Source: Bordetella sp. BOR01
GTDB taxonomy: Bacteria; Pseudomonadota; Gammaproteobacteria; Burkholderiales; Burkholderiaceae_B
Reading direction: 5' to 3'
Length of the DNA stretch: 64,000 nucleotides
NCBI RefSeq assembly: GCF_019218885.1
Contig: NZ_JAHUWT010000003.1
Span: 744,001 to 808,000 of the forward strand
Shown here: positions 31,719 through 42,857 of the stretch, piece after piece
Layout: each line of letters starts with the position of its first letter
How positions within the stretch are numbered: the first letter of the stretch is position 1
The notes under the pieces: model-generated
The model's input: only the letters and a program-made list of their open reading frames with translations
What the model was told of the DNA's origin: nothing
The model's database searches: none
Translations under genes and position numbers: made by a program

Positions 31719-32351
31719 ATGCGGTTTCCTGTCTATTCCCTGTTGCAGCGCCTGTTCCTTGCCGGCGTGCTCGGCTTGCTGGCCGCCACCGCTGCCCACG
31801 CCAAGCCCGACCCCCATGGCGCCCCCGACAAGTTCGTGCTGGACGCGGCCAACGAGGCCCTGAATGCGCTCAAGGCCGACAGCCAGTTGCGCTCGGGCGA
31901 CCTGGCGCGCGTCAACCAGGCGGTCGACACCTACATCCTGCCCTACGTCAACTTCCGCAAGACCACCCAGCTGGCCGCGGGCCGTTTCTGGCGCCAGGCC
32001 ACCCCCGAACAGCAAACCGCGCTGGCCGACGCCTTCCGCGGCACACTGATCCGCACCTACAGCGGCGCCCTGACCGGGGTCACGCAGGCCACCACGATCA
32101 AGCTGCTGCCGTTTCGCGGCGACGCCAACGCCGACGACGTGGTGGTGCGCAGCCTCATCACGCAGGCCAACGGCCAACCGGTGGGCGTGGATTACCGGCT
32201 TGAAAAAGACCCCCAGCAGGGCTGGCGCATCTACGACATGAACGTCGAAGGCATCTGGCTGATCCAGAACTACCGCAACCAGTTCGCCCAGCAGATCAAC
32301 CAGTCGGGTATCGACGGCCTGATCAAGGCCCTGAACCAGCGCAACCAGTAG
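31719..32351 (+). CDS. mlaC: Mla periplasmic phospholipid carrier
   Basis: MlaC ferries phospholipids between MlaA and MlaD across the periplasm. The 210-aa protein has a signal peptide ending AHA-KPDP. Its Tol-Ttg2/MlaC domain includes VDTYILPYVNFRKTTQLAAG and DVVVRSLITQANGQPVGVDY, with WRIYDMNVEGIWLIQNYRNQ near the C-terminus. The ATG at 31719 has AAGGAG upstream. No STAS-domain mlaB follows; the next gene is an ABC ATPase. Confidence 0.95.
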   Translation: MRFPVYSLLQRLFLAGVLGLLAATAAHAKPDPHGAPDKFVLDAANEALNALKADSQLRSGDLARVNQAVDTYILPYVNFRKTTQLAAGRFWRQATPEQQTALADAFRGTLIRTYSGALTGVTQATTIKLLPFRGDANADDVVVRSLITQANGQPVGVDYRLEKDPQQGWRIYDMNVEGIWLIQNYRNQFAQQINQSGIDGLIKALNQRNQ

Positions 32352-32439
32352 GCCGGGCGCCGGCCGCGGCCCGCCTGGGCCGCGGGCTGCCATTTATAAT
32401 GGGCGATTCGCTCTTTTCCAGGGCTATCTCGCCGCTGCC

Positions 32440-33252
32440 ATGTCCGCCGTCAGTCTAGAACACGTCTCCAAGATTTATCCGCCGCGCTCGCCTGGCTGGA
32501 AAAAACTGCTTGGGCATACCGCCGGCCCCGGTTTCCAGGCCTTGAACGACGTCAGCCTGAATATCGAGCCCGGCGAATTCTTCGGCCTGCTGGGCCCCAA
32601 CGGTGCCGGCAAGACCACCCTGATTTCCATCCTGGCGGGCCTGGCGCGCGCCACCAGCGGCCGCGCCAGCGTGTGCGGCTACGACGTCACCACCGACTAC
32701 AAGGCCGCCCGCCGCGCCCTGGGCGTCGTGCCGCAAGAGCTGGTCTACGACCCGTTCTTCACCGTACGCGAAACCCTGCGTATCCAGTCGGGTTATTTCG
32801 GCCTGCGCAAGAACGACGACTGGATCGACGAGATCCTGTTCAACCTGGGATTGGCCGACAAGGCCAACGCCAACATGCGCGCGCTGTCGGGCGGCATGAA
32901 GCGGCGCGTGCTGGTCGCCCAGGCCCTGGTGCACAGCCCGCCCGTCATCGTGCTCGACGAACCCACCGCGGGCGTCGATGTCGACCTGCGCCGCACGCTG
33001 TGGGAATTCATCTCGCGGCTGAACAAGGCCGGCCACACCATCATGCTGACCACGCACTACCTGGAAGAAGCCGAAGCGCTGTGCGGGCGCATCGCCATGC
33101 TCAAGAGCGGCCGCATCGTGGCGCTGGACACCACGCAGGCGCTGCTGGCGCGCGTGGGCGGCGTCGACCTGGAAGACGCCTTCGTGCGCATCATGCACCA
33201 CGACGACCTGCCCCCCGTGGCCGACCTGGAACCCGAAGAGATCGCCTCGTGA
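32440..33252 (+). CDS. ABC-2 type transporter ATP-binding protein, YadG-like
   Basis: This 270-aa ATPase of an ABC-2 exporter has Walker A LLGPNGAGKTTLIS, the signature LSGGMKRRVLVAQAL, Walker B VIVLDEPTAGVDVD and the switch His in TTHYLEEAEAL. Its substrate is unknown. TATAAT at 32395-32400 may be a promoter -10 for an internal transcript. It overlaps the permease gene by 4 bp (GTGA), so the two are a translational pair like yadG-yadH of E. coli. Confidence 0.93.
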   Translation: MSAVSLEHVSKIYPPRSPGWKKLLGHTAGPGFQALNDVSLNIEPGEFFGLLGPNGAGKTTLISILAGLARATSGRASVCGYDVTTDYKAARRALGVVPQELVYDPFFTVRETLRIQSGYFGLRKNDDWIDEILFNLGLADKANANMRALSGGMKRRVLVAQALVHSPPVIVLDEPTAGVDVDLRRTLWEFISRLNKAGHTIMLTTHYLEEAEALCGRIAMLKSGRIVALDTTQALLARVGGVDLEDAFVRIMHHDDLPPVADLEPEEIAS

Positions 33253-34061
33253 CCCCGCCACTTACCCCCGTCGCGCAGCCACTGGTGCAGCCTCGCCTGG
33301 ACGCGGGCTCGGGCTTTCCCACCTTGTTGCGCAAAGAATTGCTGCGCTTCTGGAAAGTCGCGTTCCAGACCATCGCAGCGCCGGTGGTCACCGCCTTGCT
33401 GTACTTGCTGGTGTTCGCCCAGGTGCTCGAAGGACGCGTCATGGTCTATGGCACGGTGCCGTATACCGCGTTCCTGATCCCCGGGCTGATGATGATGAGC
33501 ATGCTGCAGAATTCCTTTGCCAACCCGTCGTCGTCGCTGATCCAAAGCCGTATCACGGGCAACCTGGTGTTCGTGTTGCTGCCGCCGCTATCGCACCGCG
33601 AGATCTTCTCGGCCTACCTGCTGGCGGCCATCGTGCGCGGGCTGGCCGTGGGCGCCTGTGTGTGGCTGGTGGCCGTGTGCTTCACGCCGCTGCCGCCCGC
33701 GCATCTGGCCTGGATCGTGGCATTCGCCATCCTGGCCTGCGGCATCATGGGCACGCTGGGCCTGATCGCGGGCCTGTGGTCCGAAAAATTCGACCAGCTG
33801 GCGGTCTTCCAGAACTTCGTGATCATGCCGGCCACATTCTTGTCCGGCGTGTTCTATTCCATTCACACGCTGCCGCCGTTCTGGCAGGCGGTGTCGCACT
33901 GGAACCCCATCTTCTACACGATCGATGGCTTTCGCTACGGCTTCTTCTCCGTGTCGGATGTCTCGCCGTGGCGCAGCCTGGCCGTCGTGTCCGGGGTATT
34001 CGCCGTGCTGGCGATCACCGCGATGCGACTGCTGGCCAGCGGCTACAAACTCAGGAACTGA
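33249..34061 (+). CDS. ABC-2 type transporter permease, YadH-like
   Basis: This 270-aa inner-membrane protein has six predicted membrane segments, with family motifs [20 protein letters not shown] and [20 protein letters not shown]. The start is GTG at 33249, overlapping the ATPase stop. The stop overlaps the start of ibaG (TGATG). It forms an exporter with the preceding ATPase. Confidence 0.93.
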   Translation: MTPPLTPVAQPLVQPRLDAGSGFPTLLRKELLRFWKVAFQTIAAPVVTALLYLLVFAQVLEGRVMVYGTVPYTAFLIPGLMMMSMLQNSFANPSSSLIQSRITGNLVFVLLPPLSHREIFSAYLLAAIVRGLAVGACVWLVAVCFTPLPPAHLAWIVAFAILACGIMGTLGLIAGLWSEKFDQLAVFQNFVIMPATFLSGVFYSIHTLPPFWQAVSHWNPIFYTIDGFRYGFFSVSDVSPWRSLAVVSGVFAVLAITAMRLLASGYKLRN

Positions 34062-34312
34062 TGTCCATGCTACCCACCCCCGAGCAGGTCCGCCAATACA
34101 TAGCCGACGGCCTGCCCTGCGACCACCTCGACGTGCAAGGCGACGGCTCGCACTTCGATGCAGTCATCGTCAGCCCGGCCTTCGAGGGCAAGCGCCTGAT
34201 CGCGCGCCACCAACTGGTGTATGCCGCGCTGGGCGACCGCATGAAAGCCGAAATCCATGCGCTGTCGATGCGCACGCTGACCCCCGACGAATACGCCAAG
34301 GCGGGCAACTGA
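34061..34312 (+). CDS. ibaG: BolA-family protein, IbaG-like
   Basis: This 83-aa BolA-fold protein is expected to bind an iron-sulfur cluster together with a monothiol glutaredoxin. Its core is [20 protein letters not shown], with the conserved His in the loop, then [13 protein letters not shown]. Its position directly before murA, overlapping both neighbours by a base or two, is the same as ibaG (yrbA) in E. coli. A second ATG two codons downstream is an equally possible start. Confidence 0.9.
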   Translation: MSMLPTPEQVRQYIADGLPCDHLDVQGDGSHFDAVIVSPAFEGKRLIARHQLVYAALGDRMKAEIHALSMRTLTPDEYAKAGN

Positions 34313-35580
34313 TGGACAAGCTACGCATCACCGGCGGCGCGCCACTGCGCGGCGAAGTCGCTATCTCGGGGGCCAAGAACTCGGCCCTGCCCATCCTGTG
34401 CGCCGGGCTGCTCAGCGCCGACCCCGTGGTACTGGCCAACGTGCCCGACCTGAACGACACCGCTACCATGCTGCGCCTGCTCGCGCGCATGGGCGTGAAG
34501 GCCGAGCGCGGCGCCGATGGCATCGTCACCCTGCAGGCCGACCAGGTCGACAACCTGGAAGCGCCCTATGACCTCGTCAAGACCATGCGCGCCTCCATCC
34601 TGGTGCTGGGGCCGCTGCTGGCGCGTTTCGGCCAGGCGCGCGTCAGCCTGCCGGGCGGCTGCACCATCGGCCAACGCCCGGTCGATCAGCACATCAAGGG
34701 CATGGCCGCCCTGGGCGCCGACATCCGCATCGAGCACGGCTTCGTTGTGGCGCAGGCATCGCGCCTGAAAGGCGCCTCGATCCGCACCAACATGGTCACC
34801 GTCACCGGCACCGAGAACCTGCTGATGGCCGCCGTGCTGGCCGAAGGCCAGACCGTGCTCGAGAACGCCGCCCGCGAACCCGAGATCGTCGACCTGGCCG
34901 AACTGCTCATCAAGATGGGTGCCCGCATCCGCGGCCATGGCACCGACCGCATCGTCATCGACGGCGTAGCCAGCCTGCATGGCGCCGAGCACAGCGTCAT
35001 CCCCGACCGCATCGAGGCCGGCACGTTCCTGTGCGCCGTAGGCGCGGCGGGCGGCGACATCACGCTGCGCAACGCCTCTGCCGACACCCTGGGCGCCACG
35101 ATCGACAAGCTGGTCGAGGCGGGCCTTACCATTGAAACCGGCCCCGACTGGATCCGTGGCGCCATGCAAGGCCGGCCGCGCGCCGTGGGCGTACGCACCC
35201 ACGAATACCCCGGCTTCGCCACCGACATGCAGGCCCAGCTGATGGCCCTGGACACCGTCGCGGAAGGCACGGCCGTCATCGTCGAGAACATTTTCGAAAA
35301 CCGCTACATGCACGTGCAGGAACTGCGCCGCATGGGCGCCGACATCGACATCGACGGCCACACCGCCGTCGTGCGCGGCGTGGCGCGCCTATCGGGCGCC
35401 GCCGTCATGGCCACCGACCTGCGCGCCTCGGCCAGCCTGGTCATTGCCGGCCTGGCCGCCGAAGGCCAGACCCAGGTCGACCGCATCTATCACCTGGATC
35501 GCGGTTACGACAAAATGGAAGTCAAACTGCGCGCCCTGGGCGCCGACATCCAGCGCCTGACCGGCAAGGAATCTGCATGA
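34312..35580 (+). CDS. murA: UDP-N-acetylglucosamine 1-carboxyvinyltransferase
   Basis: MurA catalyses the first committed step of peptidoglycan synthesis and is the fosfomycin target. The 422-aa protein has the N-terminal substrate site [14 protein letters not shown] (Lys22) and the catalytic loop [13 protein letters not shown] with the fosfomycin-reactive Cys present. [18 protein letters not shown] lies near the C-terminus. It overlaps ibaG by one base and hisG by ATGA. Confidence 0.97.
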   Translation: MDKLRITGGAPLRGEVAISGAKNSALPILCAGLLSADPVVLANVPDLNDTATMLRLLARMGVKAERGADGIVTLQADQVDNLEAPYDLVKTMRASILVLGPLLARFGQARVSLPGGCTIGQRPVDQHIKGMAALGADIRIEHGFVVAQASRLKGASIRTNMVTVTGTENLLMAAVLAEGQTVLENAAREPEIVDLAELLIKMGARIRGHGTDRIVIDGVASLHGAEHSVIPDRIEAGTFLCAVGAAGGDITLRNASADTLGATIDKLVEAGLTIETGPDWIRGAMQGRPRAVGVRTHEYPGFATDMQAQLMALDTVAEGTAVIVENIFENRYMHVQELRRMGADIDIDGHTAVVRGVARLSGAAVMATDLRASASLVIAGLAAEGQTQVDRIYHLDRGYDKMEVKLRALGADIQRLTGKESA

Positions 35581-36257
35581 GCTCCGTACCCGCCGCGCCC
35601 ATCACCCTGGCGCTGTCCAAGGGCCGCATCTTCGAAGAAACCCTGCCGCTGCTGGCCCAGGCCGGCATCGAGGTCGCCGAAAACCCCGAGACCTCGCGCA
35701 AGCTGATCCTGCCCACCAGCGATCCGGGGCTGCGGCTGATCATCGTGCGCGCCTCCGATGTGCCCACCTATGTGCAGTACGGCGCCGCCGACCTGGGCAT
35801 TGCCGGCAAAGATGTCCTGATCGAGCACGCCGCCCAGCAACCCGGCGGCTTGTACCAGCCCATCGACCTCGATATCGCCAAGTGCCGGCTATGCGTGGCG
35901 GTGCGCAACGGCTTCGACTACCAGGCGGCGGTGCACCAGGGCGCGCGCCTGCGCGTAGCCACCAAATATGTGCAGTCGGCGCGCGAGCACTTCGCCGCCA
36001 AGGGCATGTACGTCGACATCATCAAGCTGTACGGCTCGATGGAACTGGCCCCCCTGGTCGGGCTGGCCGATTGCATCGTCGACCTGGTGTCCTCGGGCGG
36101 CACGCTGCGCGCCAACGACCTGGTCGCCGTGGAAGACATCATGGCCATTTCGTCGCGCCTGATCGTCAACCAGGCCTCGCTCAAGACCCGCGGCGCCCGT
36201 TTGCAGCCCCTGCTCGACGCATTCCAGCGGGCCGCCCAAGGAACCACGCCGGCCTGA
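35577..36257 (+). CDS. hisG: ATP phosphoribosyltransferase, short catalytic form
   Basis: HisG makes phosphoribosyl-ATP, the first step of histidine synthesis. At 226 aa it is the short form, lacking the C-terminal regulatory domain. It therefore needs the HisRS-like partner HisZ, which is not in this window. Motifs include [16 protein letters not shown] at the N-terminus and [14 protein letters not shown] in the PRPP-binding loop. It overlaps murA by 4 bp and begins the histidine run. Confidence 0.96.
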   Translation: MSSVPAAPITLALSKGRIFEETLPLLAQAGIEVAENPETSRKLILPTSDPGLRLIIVRASDVPTYVQYGAADLGIAGKDVLIEHAAQQPGGLYQPIDLDIAKCRLCVAVRNGFDYQAAVHQGARLRVATKYVQSAREHFAAKGMYVDIIKLYGSMELAPLVGLADCIVDLVSSGGTLRANDLVAVEDIMAISSRLIVNQASLKTRGARLQPLLDAFQRAAQGTTPA

Positions 36258-36362
36258 CGGCCGGCGCGGGCCCGTGCCCGCTTACACTATGTCTTTGCCT
36301 GTGGCGGCGGCCACCCGCAACAACACCGCCGCGGGCGCATTTTCCTGCTTTTCCGTGATGCC

Positions 36363-37670
36363 ATGGCTGCCCTGATCAACCGCCTCGACTCCCGCCAACC
36401 GGATTTTGCTTCCGCGCTGTCCAAGCTGCTGGCCTTCGAGGCCACCGAAGACGAATCCATCGACCGCGCCGCCGCCGGCATCCTGGCCGACGTGCGCAGC
36501 CGCGGCGACGCCGCGCTGCTGGAATACACCCAGCGCTTCGATCGCGTGGCAGCCACCACGGCCGAAGCGCTTGAAATTCCCAAGGCCGACTGGCATGCGG
36601 CGCTGGCCACGCTGCCAGCGGCCCAGCGCAATGCGCTGGAAACCGCCGCCGACCGGGTACGCGCCTATCACGAGCACCAGCGCGGCGAAACCTGGACCTA
36701 CACCGACGCCGAAGGCAACCTGCTGGGCCAGCAAATCACGCCGCTGGACCGTGTGGGCCTGTACGTGCCCGGCGGCAAGGCCGCCTATCCGTCATCGGTG
36801 CTGATGAACGCCATCCCGGCCAAGGTGGCCGGCGTGCCCGAGCTCATCATGGTCACCCCCACCCCCGACGGCGCGCGCAACCCCATGGTGCTGGCTGCCG
36901 CCGCCATCGCGGGCGTCGACCGCGCCTTCGCAGTCGGCGGCGCGCAAGCAATCGGCGCGCTGGCGTACGGCACGGCCACCGTGCCGGCGGTAGACAAGAT
37001 CGTCGGCCCGGGCAATGCCTACGTGGCCGCCGCCAAGCGGCGGGTATTCGGCACGGTGGGCATCGACATGATCGCCGGCCCCAGCGAAATCCTGGTCATC
37101 TGCGACGGCAAGACCCCGGCCGACTGGATCGCCATGGACCTGTTTTCCCAGGCCGAGCACGACGAGCTGGCGCAGTCCATCCTGCTATGCCCCGACGCCG
37201 CCTTCATCGACGAGGTCGAGGCCGCCATCGCCCGCCTGCTGCCCACCATGCCGCGCGCCGACATCCTGCGCGTCAGCCTGGCCAACCGTGGTGCGCTGAT
37301 CCTGGTGCGCGACCTGGAAGAGGCCTGCGCCATCGCCAACGACATCGCCCCCGAACACCTGGAAATCTCCACCGAGCAGCCCGAACACTGGACCGCCCGC
37401 ATCCGCCACGCCGGCGCCATCTTCATGGGCCGGTTCAGCTCGGAATCGCTGGGCGACTACTGCGCCGGCCCCAACCACGTGCTGCCCACCTCGCGCACGG
37501 CGCGCTTTTCGTCGCCGCTGGGCGTATACGACTTCCAGAAGCGTTCCAGCCTGATCCAGGTATCGCGGCAGGGCGCCCAGACCCTGGGCCGCATCGCCGC
37601 CGAACTGGCGCTGGGCGAAGGCCTGCCGGCGCACGCCGCCAGCGCGCAGTACCGGCTGGACCCTCCATGA
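36363..37670 (+). CDS. hisD: Histidinol dehydrogenase
   Basis: This 435-aa zinc enzyme carries out the last two oxidations, histidinol to histidine. The family signature around [18 protein letters not shown] is present. The active-site segments [13 protein letters not shown] and IAPEHLEI supply the catalytic Glu and His and zinc ligands. A 105-bp gap separates it from hisG, the widest gap in the his run. It overlaps hisC by ATGA. Confidence 0.97.
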   Translation: MAALINRLDSRQPDFASALSKLLAFEATEDESIDRAAAGILADVRSRGDAALLEYTQRFDRVAATTAEALEIPKADWHAALATLPAAQRNALETAADRVRAYHEHQRGETWTYTDAEGNLLGQQITPLDRVGLYVPGGKAAYPSSVLMNAIPAKVAGVPELIMVTPTPDGARNPMVLAAAAIAGVDRAFAVGGAQAIGALAYGTATVPAVDKIVGPGNAYVAAAKRRVFGTVGIDMIAGPSEILVICDGKTPADWIAMDLFSQAEHDELAQSILLCPDAAFIDEVEAAIARLLPTMPRADILRVSLANRGALILVRDLEEACAIANDIAPEHLEISTEQPEHWTARIRHAGAIFMGRFSSESLGDYCAGPNHVLPTSRTARFSSPLGVYDFQKRSSLIQVSRQGAQTLGRIAAELALGEGLPAHAASAQYRLDPP

Positions 37671-38767
37671 ACACGCCCGCCGTGGCCGATCGCATCGCCG
37701 CTACGGTCCGGGCCGACATCCGCGCGTTGACGGCCTATCCCGTGCCGCCGGCCGCCGATGGCATCAAGCTCGATGCCATGGAATGCCCCTACGCGCTGCC
37801 CGAGGCCGTACGCGACGACATCGCCCGCGCAGTGCGCGACACCGCGCTCAACCGCTATCCGCCAGGCGATACCGGCCCGCTGGCCGACGACGTACGCCGT
37901 GCCTTCGGCATTCCGGCCCAGGCCGGCCTGTTGTTCGGCAACGGCTCGGACGAACTCATCCACCTGATCGTGCAGGCCTGTTGCCAGCCCGGCGACGCGG
38001 TATTGTCGCCGTGGCCATCGTTTGTGTACTTCGACATGGCGGCGCGCTTCGACCATGCCCGCTTCGTGGGCGTGCCGCTGGCCGCGGACCTGCAGCTCGA
38101 CCTGCCCGCCATGCTGGACGCCATCGGGCGCCATCGCCCCAAGGTGATCTTCCTGGCGCTGCCCAACAACCCCACGGGCGGCCTGTGGCCCGACGAAGCC
38201 GTCCAGGCCATCCTGGATGCGGCGCCCGGGCTGGTGGTACTGGACGAGGCCTACCAGCCCTTCGCCGGCCACACCTGGATGCCGCGCCTGCCGTCGCTGC
38301 CACACGCGGTAGTGCTGCGCACCGTGTCCAAGATCGGCCTGGCCGGCCTGCGCTTCGGCTACCTGGCGGGCCACCCCGACTGGATCGCGCAATTCGACAA
38401 GGTGCGCCCGCCCTACAACCTGAACGTGCTGACCCAGGCCGCCCTGCGCGCGGTGCTGCGCCACAAGCCGGTGCTCGACGAGCAGGCCGCGCGGCTGCGC
38501 GCCGACCGCGAACCCCTGGCCTGCGGGCTGGCGGCCCTGCCTGGGGTTACGGCGTACCCCAGCGCCGGCAATTTCGTACTTGCACGCTTTTCCGGCAAGC
38601 CGGGCGGCAACGCCGTGCATCTTGCCCTGAAAACGCGCAAAATACTGGTCAGGAACTTCTCGGGCGCCCACCCGCTGCTGGCCGACTGCCTGCGCATCTC
38701 GGTGGGCACACCAGAAGAAAACCGCGCATTGCTGTGTGCCCTGCAAGACATTCTCAGCTCCAACTAG
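37667..38767 (+). CDS. hisC: Histidinol-phosphate aminotransferase
   Basis: This 366-aa PLP enzyme transfers an amino group from glutamate to imidazole-acetol phosphate. The PLP lysine is in [18 protein letters not shown], and substrate and cofactor residues are in LPNNPTGG and [10 protein letters not shown]. The start overlaps the hisD stop. A longer open frame upstream is a shadow of hisD. Confidence 0.96.
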   Translation: MNTPAVADRIAATVRADIRALTAYPVPPAADGIKLDAMECPYALPEAVRDDIARAVRDTALNRYPPGDTGPLADDVRRAFGIPAQAGLLFGNGSDELIHLIVQACCQPGDAVLSPWPSFVYFDMAARFDHARFVGVPLAADLQLDLPAMLDAIGRHRPKVIFLALPNNPTGGLWPDEAVQAILDAAPGLVVLDEAYQPFAGHTWMPRLPSLPHAVVLRTVSKIGLAGLRFGYLAGHPDWIAQFDKVRPPYNLNVLTQAALRAVLRHKPVLDEQAARLRADREPLACGLAALPGVTAYPSAGNFVLARFSGKPGGNAVHLALKTRKILVRNFSGAHPLLADCLRISVGTPEENRALLCALQDILSSN

Positions 38768-38783
38768 GCTCGCCTCCCTTTTT

Positions 38784-39371
38784 ATGCGTACCGCCGAAAT
38801 CACCCGCAACACCAACGAAACGCGCATCCGCGTGGCCGTCAACCTCGACGGCACCGGCAAGCAGACGCTCGACACCGGCGTGCCGTTCCTGGACCACATG
38901 CTCGACCAGATCGCCCGGCATGGCCTGATCGACCTCGATATCAAGGCCGAAGGCGACTTGCACATCGATGCCCACCACACTGTCGAAGACGTGGGCATCA
39001 CCCTGGGCATGGCCATTGCCAAGGCCGTGGGCGACAAGGCCGGCCTGCGCCGCTACGGGCACGCCTACGTGCCGCTCGACGAAGCGCTGTCGCGCGTGGT
39101 CATCGATTTCTCGGGACGCCCGGGCCTGCAATATCACATCCCGTTCACCCGCGCGCGCATCGGTGACTTCGACGTCGACCTTGCCCGCGAGTTCTTCCAG
39201 GGGCTGGTCAACCACGCCCTGGTCACCCTGCACATCGACAATCTGCGCGGCGTCAACGCCCACCACCAGTGCGAAACCGTCTTCAAGGCCTTCGGCCGCG
39301 CGCTGCGCATGGCCCTTGAAGTCGACCCGCGCATGGGTGGCGTGGTGCCGTCCACCAAAGGCGTGCTCTAG
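38784..39371 (+). CDS. hisB: Imidazoleglycerol-phosphate dehydratase
   Basis: This 195-aa manganese enzyme is the monofunctional form, without a fused histidinol phosphatase. The metal-binding duplicated motif is present as [11 protein letters not shown] and NAHHQCET, with [18 protein letters not shown] near the N-terminus. The ATG at 38784 gives the standard length. A separate histidinol-phosphate phosphatase must be encoded elsewhere. Confidence 0.97.
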   Translation: MRTAEITRNTNETRIRVAVNLDGTGKQTLDTGVPFLDHMLDQIARHGLIDLDIKAEGDLHIDAHHTVEDVGITLGMAIAKAVGDKAGLRRYGHAYVPLDEALSRVVIDFSGRPGLQYHIPFTRARIGDFDVDLAREFFQGLVNHALVTLHIDNLRGVNAHHQCETVFKAFGRALRMALEVDPRMGGVVPSTKGVL

Positions 39372-39388
39372 GGCCTGTCTACAGGCCC
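39371..39388 (+). other. Short palindrome between hisB and hisH
   Basis: GGGCCTGT-CT-ACAGGCCC can form a compact hairpin over the last base of the hisB stop and the gap. There is no T tract. It may slow polymerase or stabilise mRNA; no role is proven. Confidence 0.4.
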
Positions 39389-39417
39389 CAGCCCCCACAC
39401 CCGCCAGGCAGACCCCA

Positions 39418-40071
39418 GTGACCACCATTGCCATCGTCGACTACGGAATGGGCAACTTCCATTCCGTGGCGCGCGCGCTGCGCTACGCTGCGCCCGACGC
39501 CGACATCCGTATCTGCAACCGTGCCGCCGACATCGACGCGGCCGACCGCGTCGTGTTTCCCGGCCAGGGCGCCATGGCCGACTGCATGCGCACCCTGAAT
39601 GAATCCGGCCTGGCGCAGGCCGTGGTGCACGCCGCCCGCGCCAAGCCGCTGCTGGGCGTGTGCGTGGGCGAACAGATGCTCTTCGAGTCCAGCGAAGAAG
39701 GCGAGACCGCTTGCCTGGGCCTGTTCCCGGGCACGGTGCGCCGCTTCGCGGGCGAACCGTTCGCCGACGCCCAGGCCCCCGCTGATGGCACCGAACGCCT
39801 GAAAGTGCCTCACATGGGGTGGAACCAAGTCCGCCAGACCCGCTCTCATGCCTTGTGGGCGGGCATTCCCGACCATACGCATTTCTATTTCGTGCACAGC
39901 TACTACGCCGCGCCGGCCGATCCCGCCCTGACCGTCGGGGAAACCGACTACGGCGTTACATTTACGTGCGCGGTGGCAGCCGATAATATTTTCGCGGTGC
40001 AATTCCACCCCGAGAAAAGCGCGGCACATGGTTTGCGCCTGTACCGCAATTTTGTAGACTGGAACCCATAG
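39418..40071 (+). CDS. hisH: Imidazole glycerol phosphate synthase, glutaminase subunit
   Basis: HisH releases ammonia from glutamine for the HisF cyclase. The 217-aa protein begins with GTG at 39418 and the strand [20 protein letters not shown]. The triad is visible as the nucleophile Cys in [10 protein letters not shown] and the His-Glu pair in [12 protein letters not shown]. An upstream open frame covers hisB and is not real. Confidence 0.95.
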   Translation: MTTIAIVDYGMGNFHSVARALRYAAPDADIRICNRAADIDAADRVVFPGQGAMADCMRTLNESGLAQAVVHAARAKPLLGVCVGEQMLFESSEEGETACLGLFPGTVRRFAGEPFADAQAPADGTERLKVPHMGWNQVRQTRSHALWAGIPDHTHFYFVHSYYAAPADPALTVGETDYGVTFTCAVAADNIFAVQFHPEKSAAHGLRLYRNFVDWNP

Positions 40072-40136
40072 CCGCGCCCGTACGAGCTTCGGCCGGCCTT
40101 TTTCAACCGTTTTTTTTTCAACGCTCGCTATCCACC

Positions 40137-40877
40137 ATGCTGCTGATCCCCGCCATCGATCTCAAAGACGGGCGCTGCGTACGCCTGCGCCAGGGAGACC
40201 TCGACGAGGCAACGGTATTCTCTGAAGACCCCGCCGCCATGGCCAGGCACTGGCTCGACCTGGGCGCGCGCCGCCTGCACCTGGTCGACCTGAACGGCGC
40301 CGTCGCCGGCAAGCCCAAGAACGACGTCCCCATCAAGGCCATTCTCGACGCCGTCGGCGACGACATTCCAGTCCAGATCGGCGGCGGTATCCGCGATCTG
40401 GACACCATCGAGGCCTACCTCGATGCCGGCATCTCGTACGTCATCATCGGCACGGCCGCCGTCAAGAACCCGGGCTTCCTGCACGATGCCTGCGGCGCCT
40501 TCCCCGGCAACATCATCGTCGGCCTGGACGCGCGCGACGGCAAGATCGCCACCGACGGCTGGAGCAAGCTCACCCGCCACGACGTGCTCGACCTGGCCAA
40601 GAAGTTCGAAGACTACGGCTGCGAAGCCATCATCTACACCGACATCAGCCGCGACGGCATGCTGTCCGGCGTCAATGTCGATGCCACCGTGCGGCTGGCC
40701 CAGCACGTGCGCATCCCGGTCTACGCCTCGGGCGGCATCGCCGGCATCCAGGATATCGAAGCGCTGTGCGCGGTCGAGGACGAAGGCGTCGAAGGCGCCA
40801 TCCTGGGCCGCAGCATCTACGAAGGCACGCTCGACTTCCAGGTGGCGCAGGCCCGCGCCGACGAACTCAGCCAATGA
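40137..40877 (+). CDS. hisA: Phosphoribosylformimino-5-aminoimidazole carboxamide ribotide isomerase
   Basis: This 246-aa TIM-barrel isomerase carries out the Amadori rearrangement of ProFAR. The catalytic aspartates are in [14 protein letters not shown] (strand 1) and [12 protein letters not shown] (strand 5), and phosphate is held by IGGGIRD and ASGGIAG. It overlaps hisF by 4 bp. Confidence 0.97.
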   Translation: MLLIPAIDLKDGRCVRLRQGDLDEATVFSEDPAAMARHWLDLGARRLHLVDLNGAVAGKPKNDVPIKAILDAVGDDIPVQIGGGIRDLDTIEAYLDAGISYVIIGTAAVKNPGFLHDACGAFPGNIIVGLDARDGKIATDGWSKLTRHDVLDLAKKFEDYGCEAIIYTDISRDGMLSGVNVDATVRLAQHVRIPVYASGGIAGIQDIEALCAVEDEGVEGAILGRSIYEGTLDFQVAQARADELSQ

Positions 40878-41698
40878 ACATCGCCGCCACCACGCAAGGC
40901 GCCACGGGGCAGGGCGCAGCCACGGCACTGACCCGCCGCATCATCCCTTGCCTGGATGTCACGGCGGGCCGGGTGGTCAAGGGCGTCAATTTCGTGAACC
41001 TGGCCGACGCGGGCGACCCGGTCGAAATCGCACGGCGCTACGACGAACAGGGCGCCGACGAACTCACCTTTCTGGACATCACCGCCACCAGCGACGGCCG
41101 CGACCTGATCCTGCCCATCATCGAGCAAGTGGCCTCGCAGGTATTCATTCCGCTGACCGTGGGCGGCGGCGTGCGGCAGGTGTCCGACATACAGCGCCTG
41201 CTCAATGCCGGCGCCGACAAAATCAGCATCAACAGCGCGGCCGTGGCCAACCCCGAACTGGTGCGCGCGGCCGCCGGCTATCATGGCTCGCAATGCATCG
41301 TGGTGGCCATCGATGCGCGCCGCATGTCCGCGCAGGGCGAACCGGCGCGCTGGGAAGTCTTCACCCACGGTGGCCGCAAGCCCACCGGCCTGGACGCCGT
41401 GCAATGGGCCAGCCGCATGGCGGCCTATGGCGCCGGCGAAATCCTGCTGACCAGCATGGACCGCGACGGCACCAAGGCGGGTTTCGACCTCGAACTCACC
41501 CGCGCGGTGTCCGACGCGGTACCGGTGCCCGTCATCGCCTCGGGTGGCGTGGGCAACCTGCAGCACCTGGCCGATGGCGTCACCGCCGGCCGCGCCAGTG
41601 CCGTGCTGGCCGCCAGCATCTTCCATTTCGGCCAGCACACCGTACGTGAATGCAAGGCATTCATGGCCGATCAAGGCATCGCCGTCAGACTGGATTAG
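40874..41698 (+). CDS. hisF: Imidazole glycerol phosphate synthase, cyclase subunit
   Basis: HisF uses ammonia from HisH to form imidazole glycerol phosphate and AICAR. The 274-aa TIM barrel has [18 protein letters not shown] with the first catalytic Asp and [13 protein letters not shown] with the second. Compared with the usual 250-260 aa it has about 18 extra N-terminal residues (Ala/Thr/Gly-rich), so a later start is possible, but the ATGA overlap with hisA supports 40874. Confidence 0.96.
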   Translation: MNIAATTQGATGQGAATALTRRIIPCLDVTAGRVVKGVNFVNLADAGDPVEIARRYDEQGADELTFLDITATSDGRDLILPIIEQVASQVFIPLTVGGGVRQVSDIQRLLNAGADKISINSAAVANPELVRAAAGYHGSQCIVVAIDARRMSAQGEPARWEVFTHGGRKPTGLDAVQWASRMAAYGAGEILLTSMDRDGTKAGFDLELTRAVSDAVPVPVIASGGVGNLQHLADGVTAGRASAVLAASIFHFGQHTVRECKAFMADQGIAVRLD

Positions 41699-41707
41699 AC
41701 TGCACCC

Positions 41708-42112
41708 ATGGAAAACGATCCCGCCTGGATGGCCGACGTCGTCTTCGACGATAACGGCCTGATCCCCGCCATTGCCCAGGACGCCGACAACGGCCAGATC
41801 CTGATGGTGGCCTGGATGAACCACGAAGCCCTGGCCGAGACCGCCGCCACCGGCCGCGCGGTGTATTGGTCGCGTTCGCGCCAGCGCCTGTGGCGCAAGG
41901 GCGAAGAATCCGGCCATACCCAAACCGTGCACGACCTGCGCCTGGACTGCGATGGCGACGTCATCCTGCTCAAGGTGCACCAGGAAGGCGGCATCGCCTG
42001 CCACACCGGCCGCGCCAGCTGCTTCTTCCGCCGCCTGGAAGGGCCCGCGGGCAGTGCGTCATGGGTCACCGTCGACCCGGTCCTGAAAGACCCGGAACAC
42101 ATCTACAAATGA
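41708..42112 (+). CDS. hisI: Phosphoribosyl-AMP cyclohydrolase
   Basis: This 134-aa zinc and magnesium enzyme opens the purine ring of PR-AMP. Metal ligands are in LRLDCDGD and [13 protein letters not shown], and [10 protein letters not shown] is the N-terminal signature. It is separate from HisE rather than fused to it. The stop overlaps the hisE start (ATGA). Confidence 0.96.
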   Translation: MENDPAWMADVVFDDNGLIPAIAQDADNGQILMVAWMNHEALAETAATGRAVYWSRSRQRLWRKGEESGHTQTVHDLRLDCDGDVILLKVHQEGGIACHTGRASCFFRRLEGPAGSASWVTVDPVLKDPEHIYK

Positions 42113-42456
42113 GCACCGCCCCCTCCACCGCCGACACGCTGGCGCGCATCGCCGATACCCTGGCCACCCGTCGCCCCGACCGCGGTGGCGACCCGCAAAC
42201 GTCCTACTCGGCGAAGCTGCTGGCCAAGGGGCCCGACGCCTTCCTGAAGAAGATCGGCGAAGAAGCCACCGAACTGGTCATGGCCGCCAAAGACGGCGTG
42301 CCCGAACGCATCATCAGCGAAACCGCCGACCTGTGGTTTCATTGCCTCGTCACCTTGACTCACTACAATCTGCGGCCCGAAGACGTGCTGGCCGAGCTGG
42401 CACGCCGGGAAGGCCTGTCGGGCCTGGAAGAAAAAGCACGACGCCCCGCGTCCTGA
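42109..42456 (+). CDS. hisE: Phosphoribosyl-ATP pyrophosphatase
   Basis: This 115-aa MazG-like all-helical enzyme hydrolyses PR-ATP to PR-AMP. The Mg-binding motif [16 protein letters not shown] and the helix [20 protein letters not shown] are typical. Length is normal. It ends the histidine genes. Confidence 0.96.
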   Translation: MSTAPSTADTLARIADTLATRRPDRGGDPQTSYSAKLLAKGPDAFLKKIGEEATELVMAAKDGVPERIISETADLWFHCLVTLTHYNLRPEDVLAELARREGLSGLEEKARRPAS

Positions 42457-42470
42457 GCACGGAACCTGAA

Positions 42471-42839
42471 ATGAGCGACAACTGTCTTTTTTGCAAGATT
42501 GCCCGCGGCGAAATCCCCTCGAAAAAGGTCCACGAGGACGAGGAATTCATCGCGTTCCACGACATCAACCCCGCGGCACCGGTGCATCTGCTGCTGATTC
42601 CGCGCCGCCACGTCGTCTCGCTGCAAGACATCGGCGCCGACGACGCCGGCTGGTTGGGTAGAATGGTTACTTTGGCATCCCGCCTGGCCGCCGACAACGG
42701 CTGCCGCCCGGGCCCGGAAGGGGGCTTCCGGCTGCTGGCCAATTCCGGTGCCGAAGGCGGCCAGGAAGTCCCGCACCTGCATTTCCATATCATCGGCGGT
42801 CCGCGTCCCTGGAAAGGGCGCGTGGCTCCCAACGCATAA
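42471..42839 (+). CDS. hinT: HIT-family (histidine triad) nucleotide hydrolase, HinT-like
   Basis: This 122-aa protein probably hydrolyses AMP-linked amines (purine phosphoramidase). It has the N-terminal CLFCKIARGEIPS with Cys residues of a zinc site and the triad HLHFHIIGG (His-x-His-x-His). It sits between hisE and tatA, a common arrangement in proteobacteria. The ATG at 42471 gives the standard length; the longer open frame from 42333 overlaps hisE. Confidence 0.93.
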   Translation: MSDNCLFCKIARGEIPSKKVHEDEEFIAFHDINPAAPVHLLLIPRRHVVSLQDIGADDAGWLGRMVTLASRLAADNGCRPGPEGGFRLLANSGAEGGQEVPHLHFHIIGGPRPWKGRVAPNA

Positions 42840-42857
42840 TCACGGAGAACCGTCATC

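Noticed and set aside
32673-33248. N-terminal extension of the YadH-like permease
   Set aside because: It lies over the ATPase gene in another frame; the GTG at 33249 with a GTGA overlap gives the normal permease.
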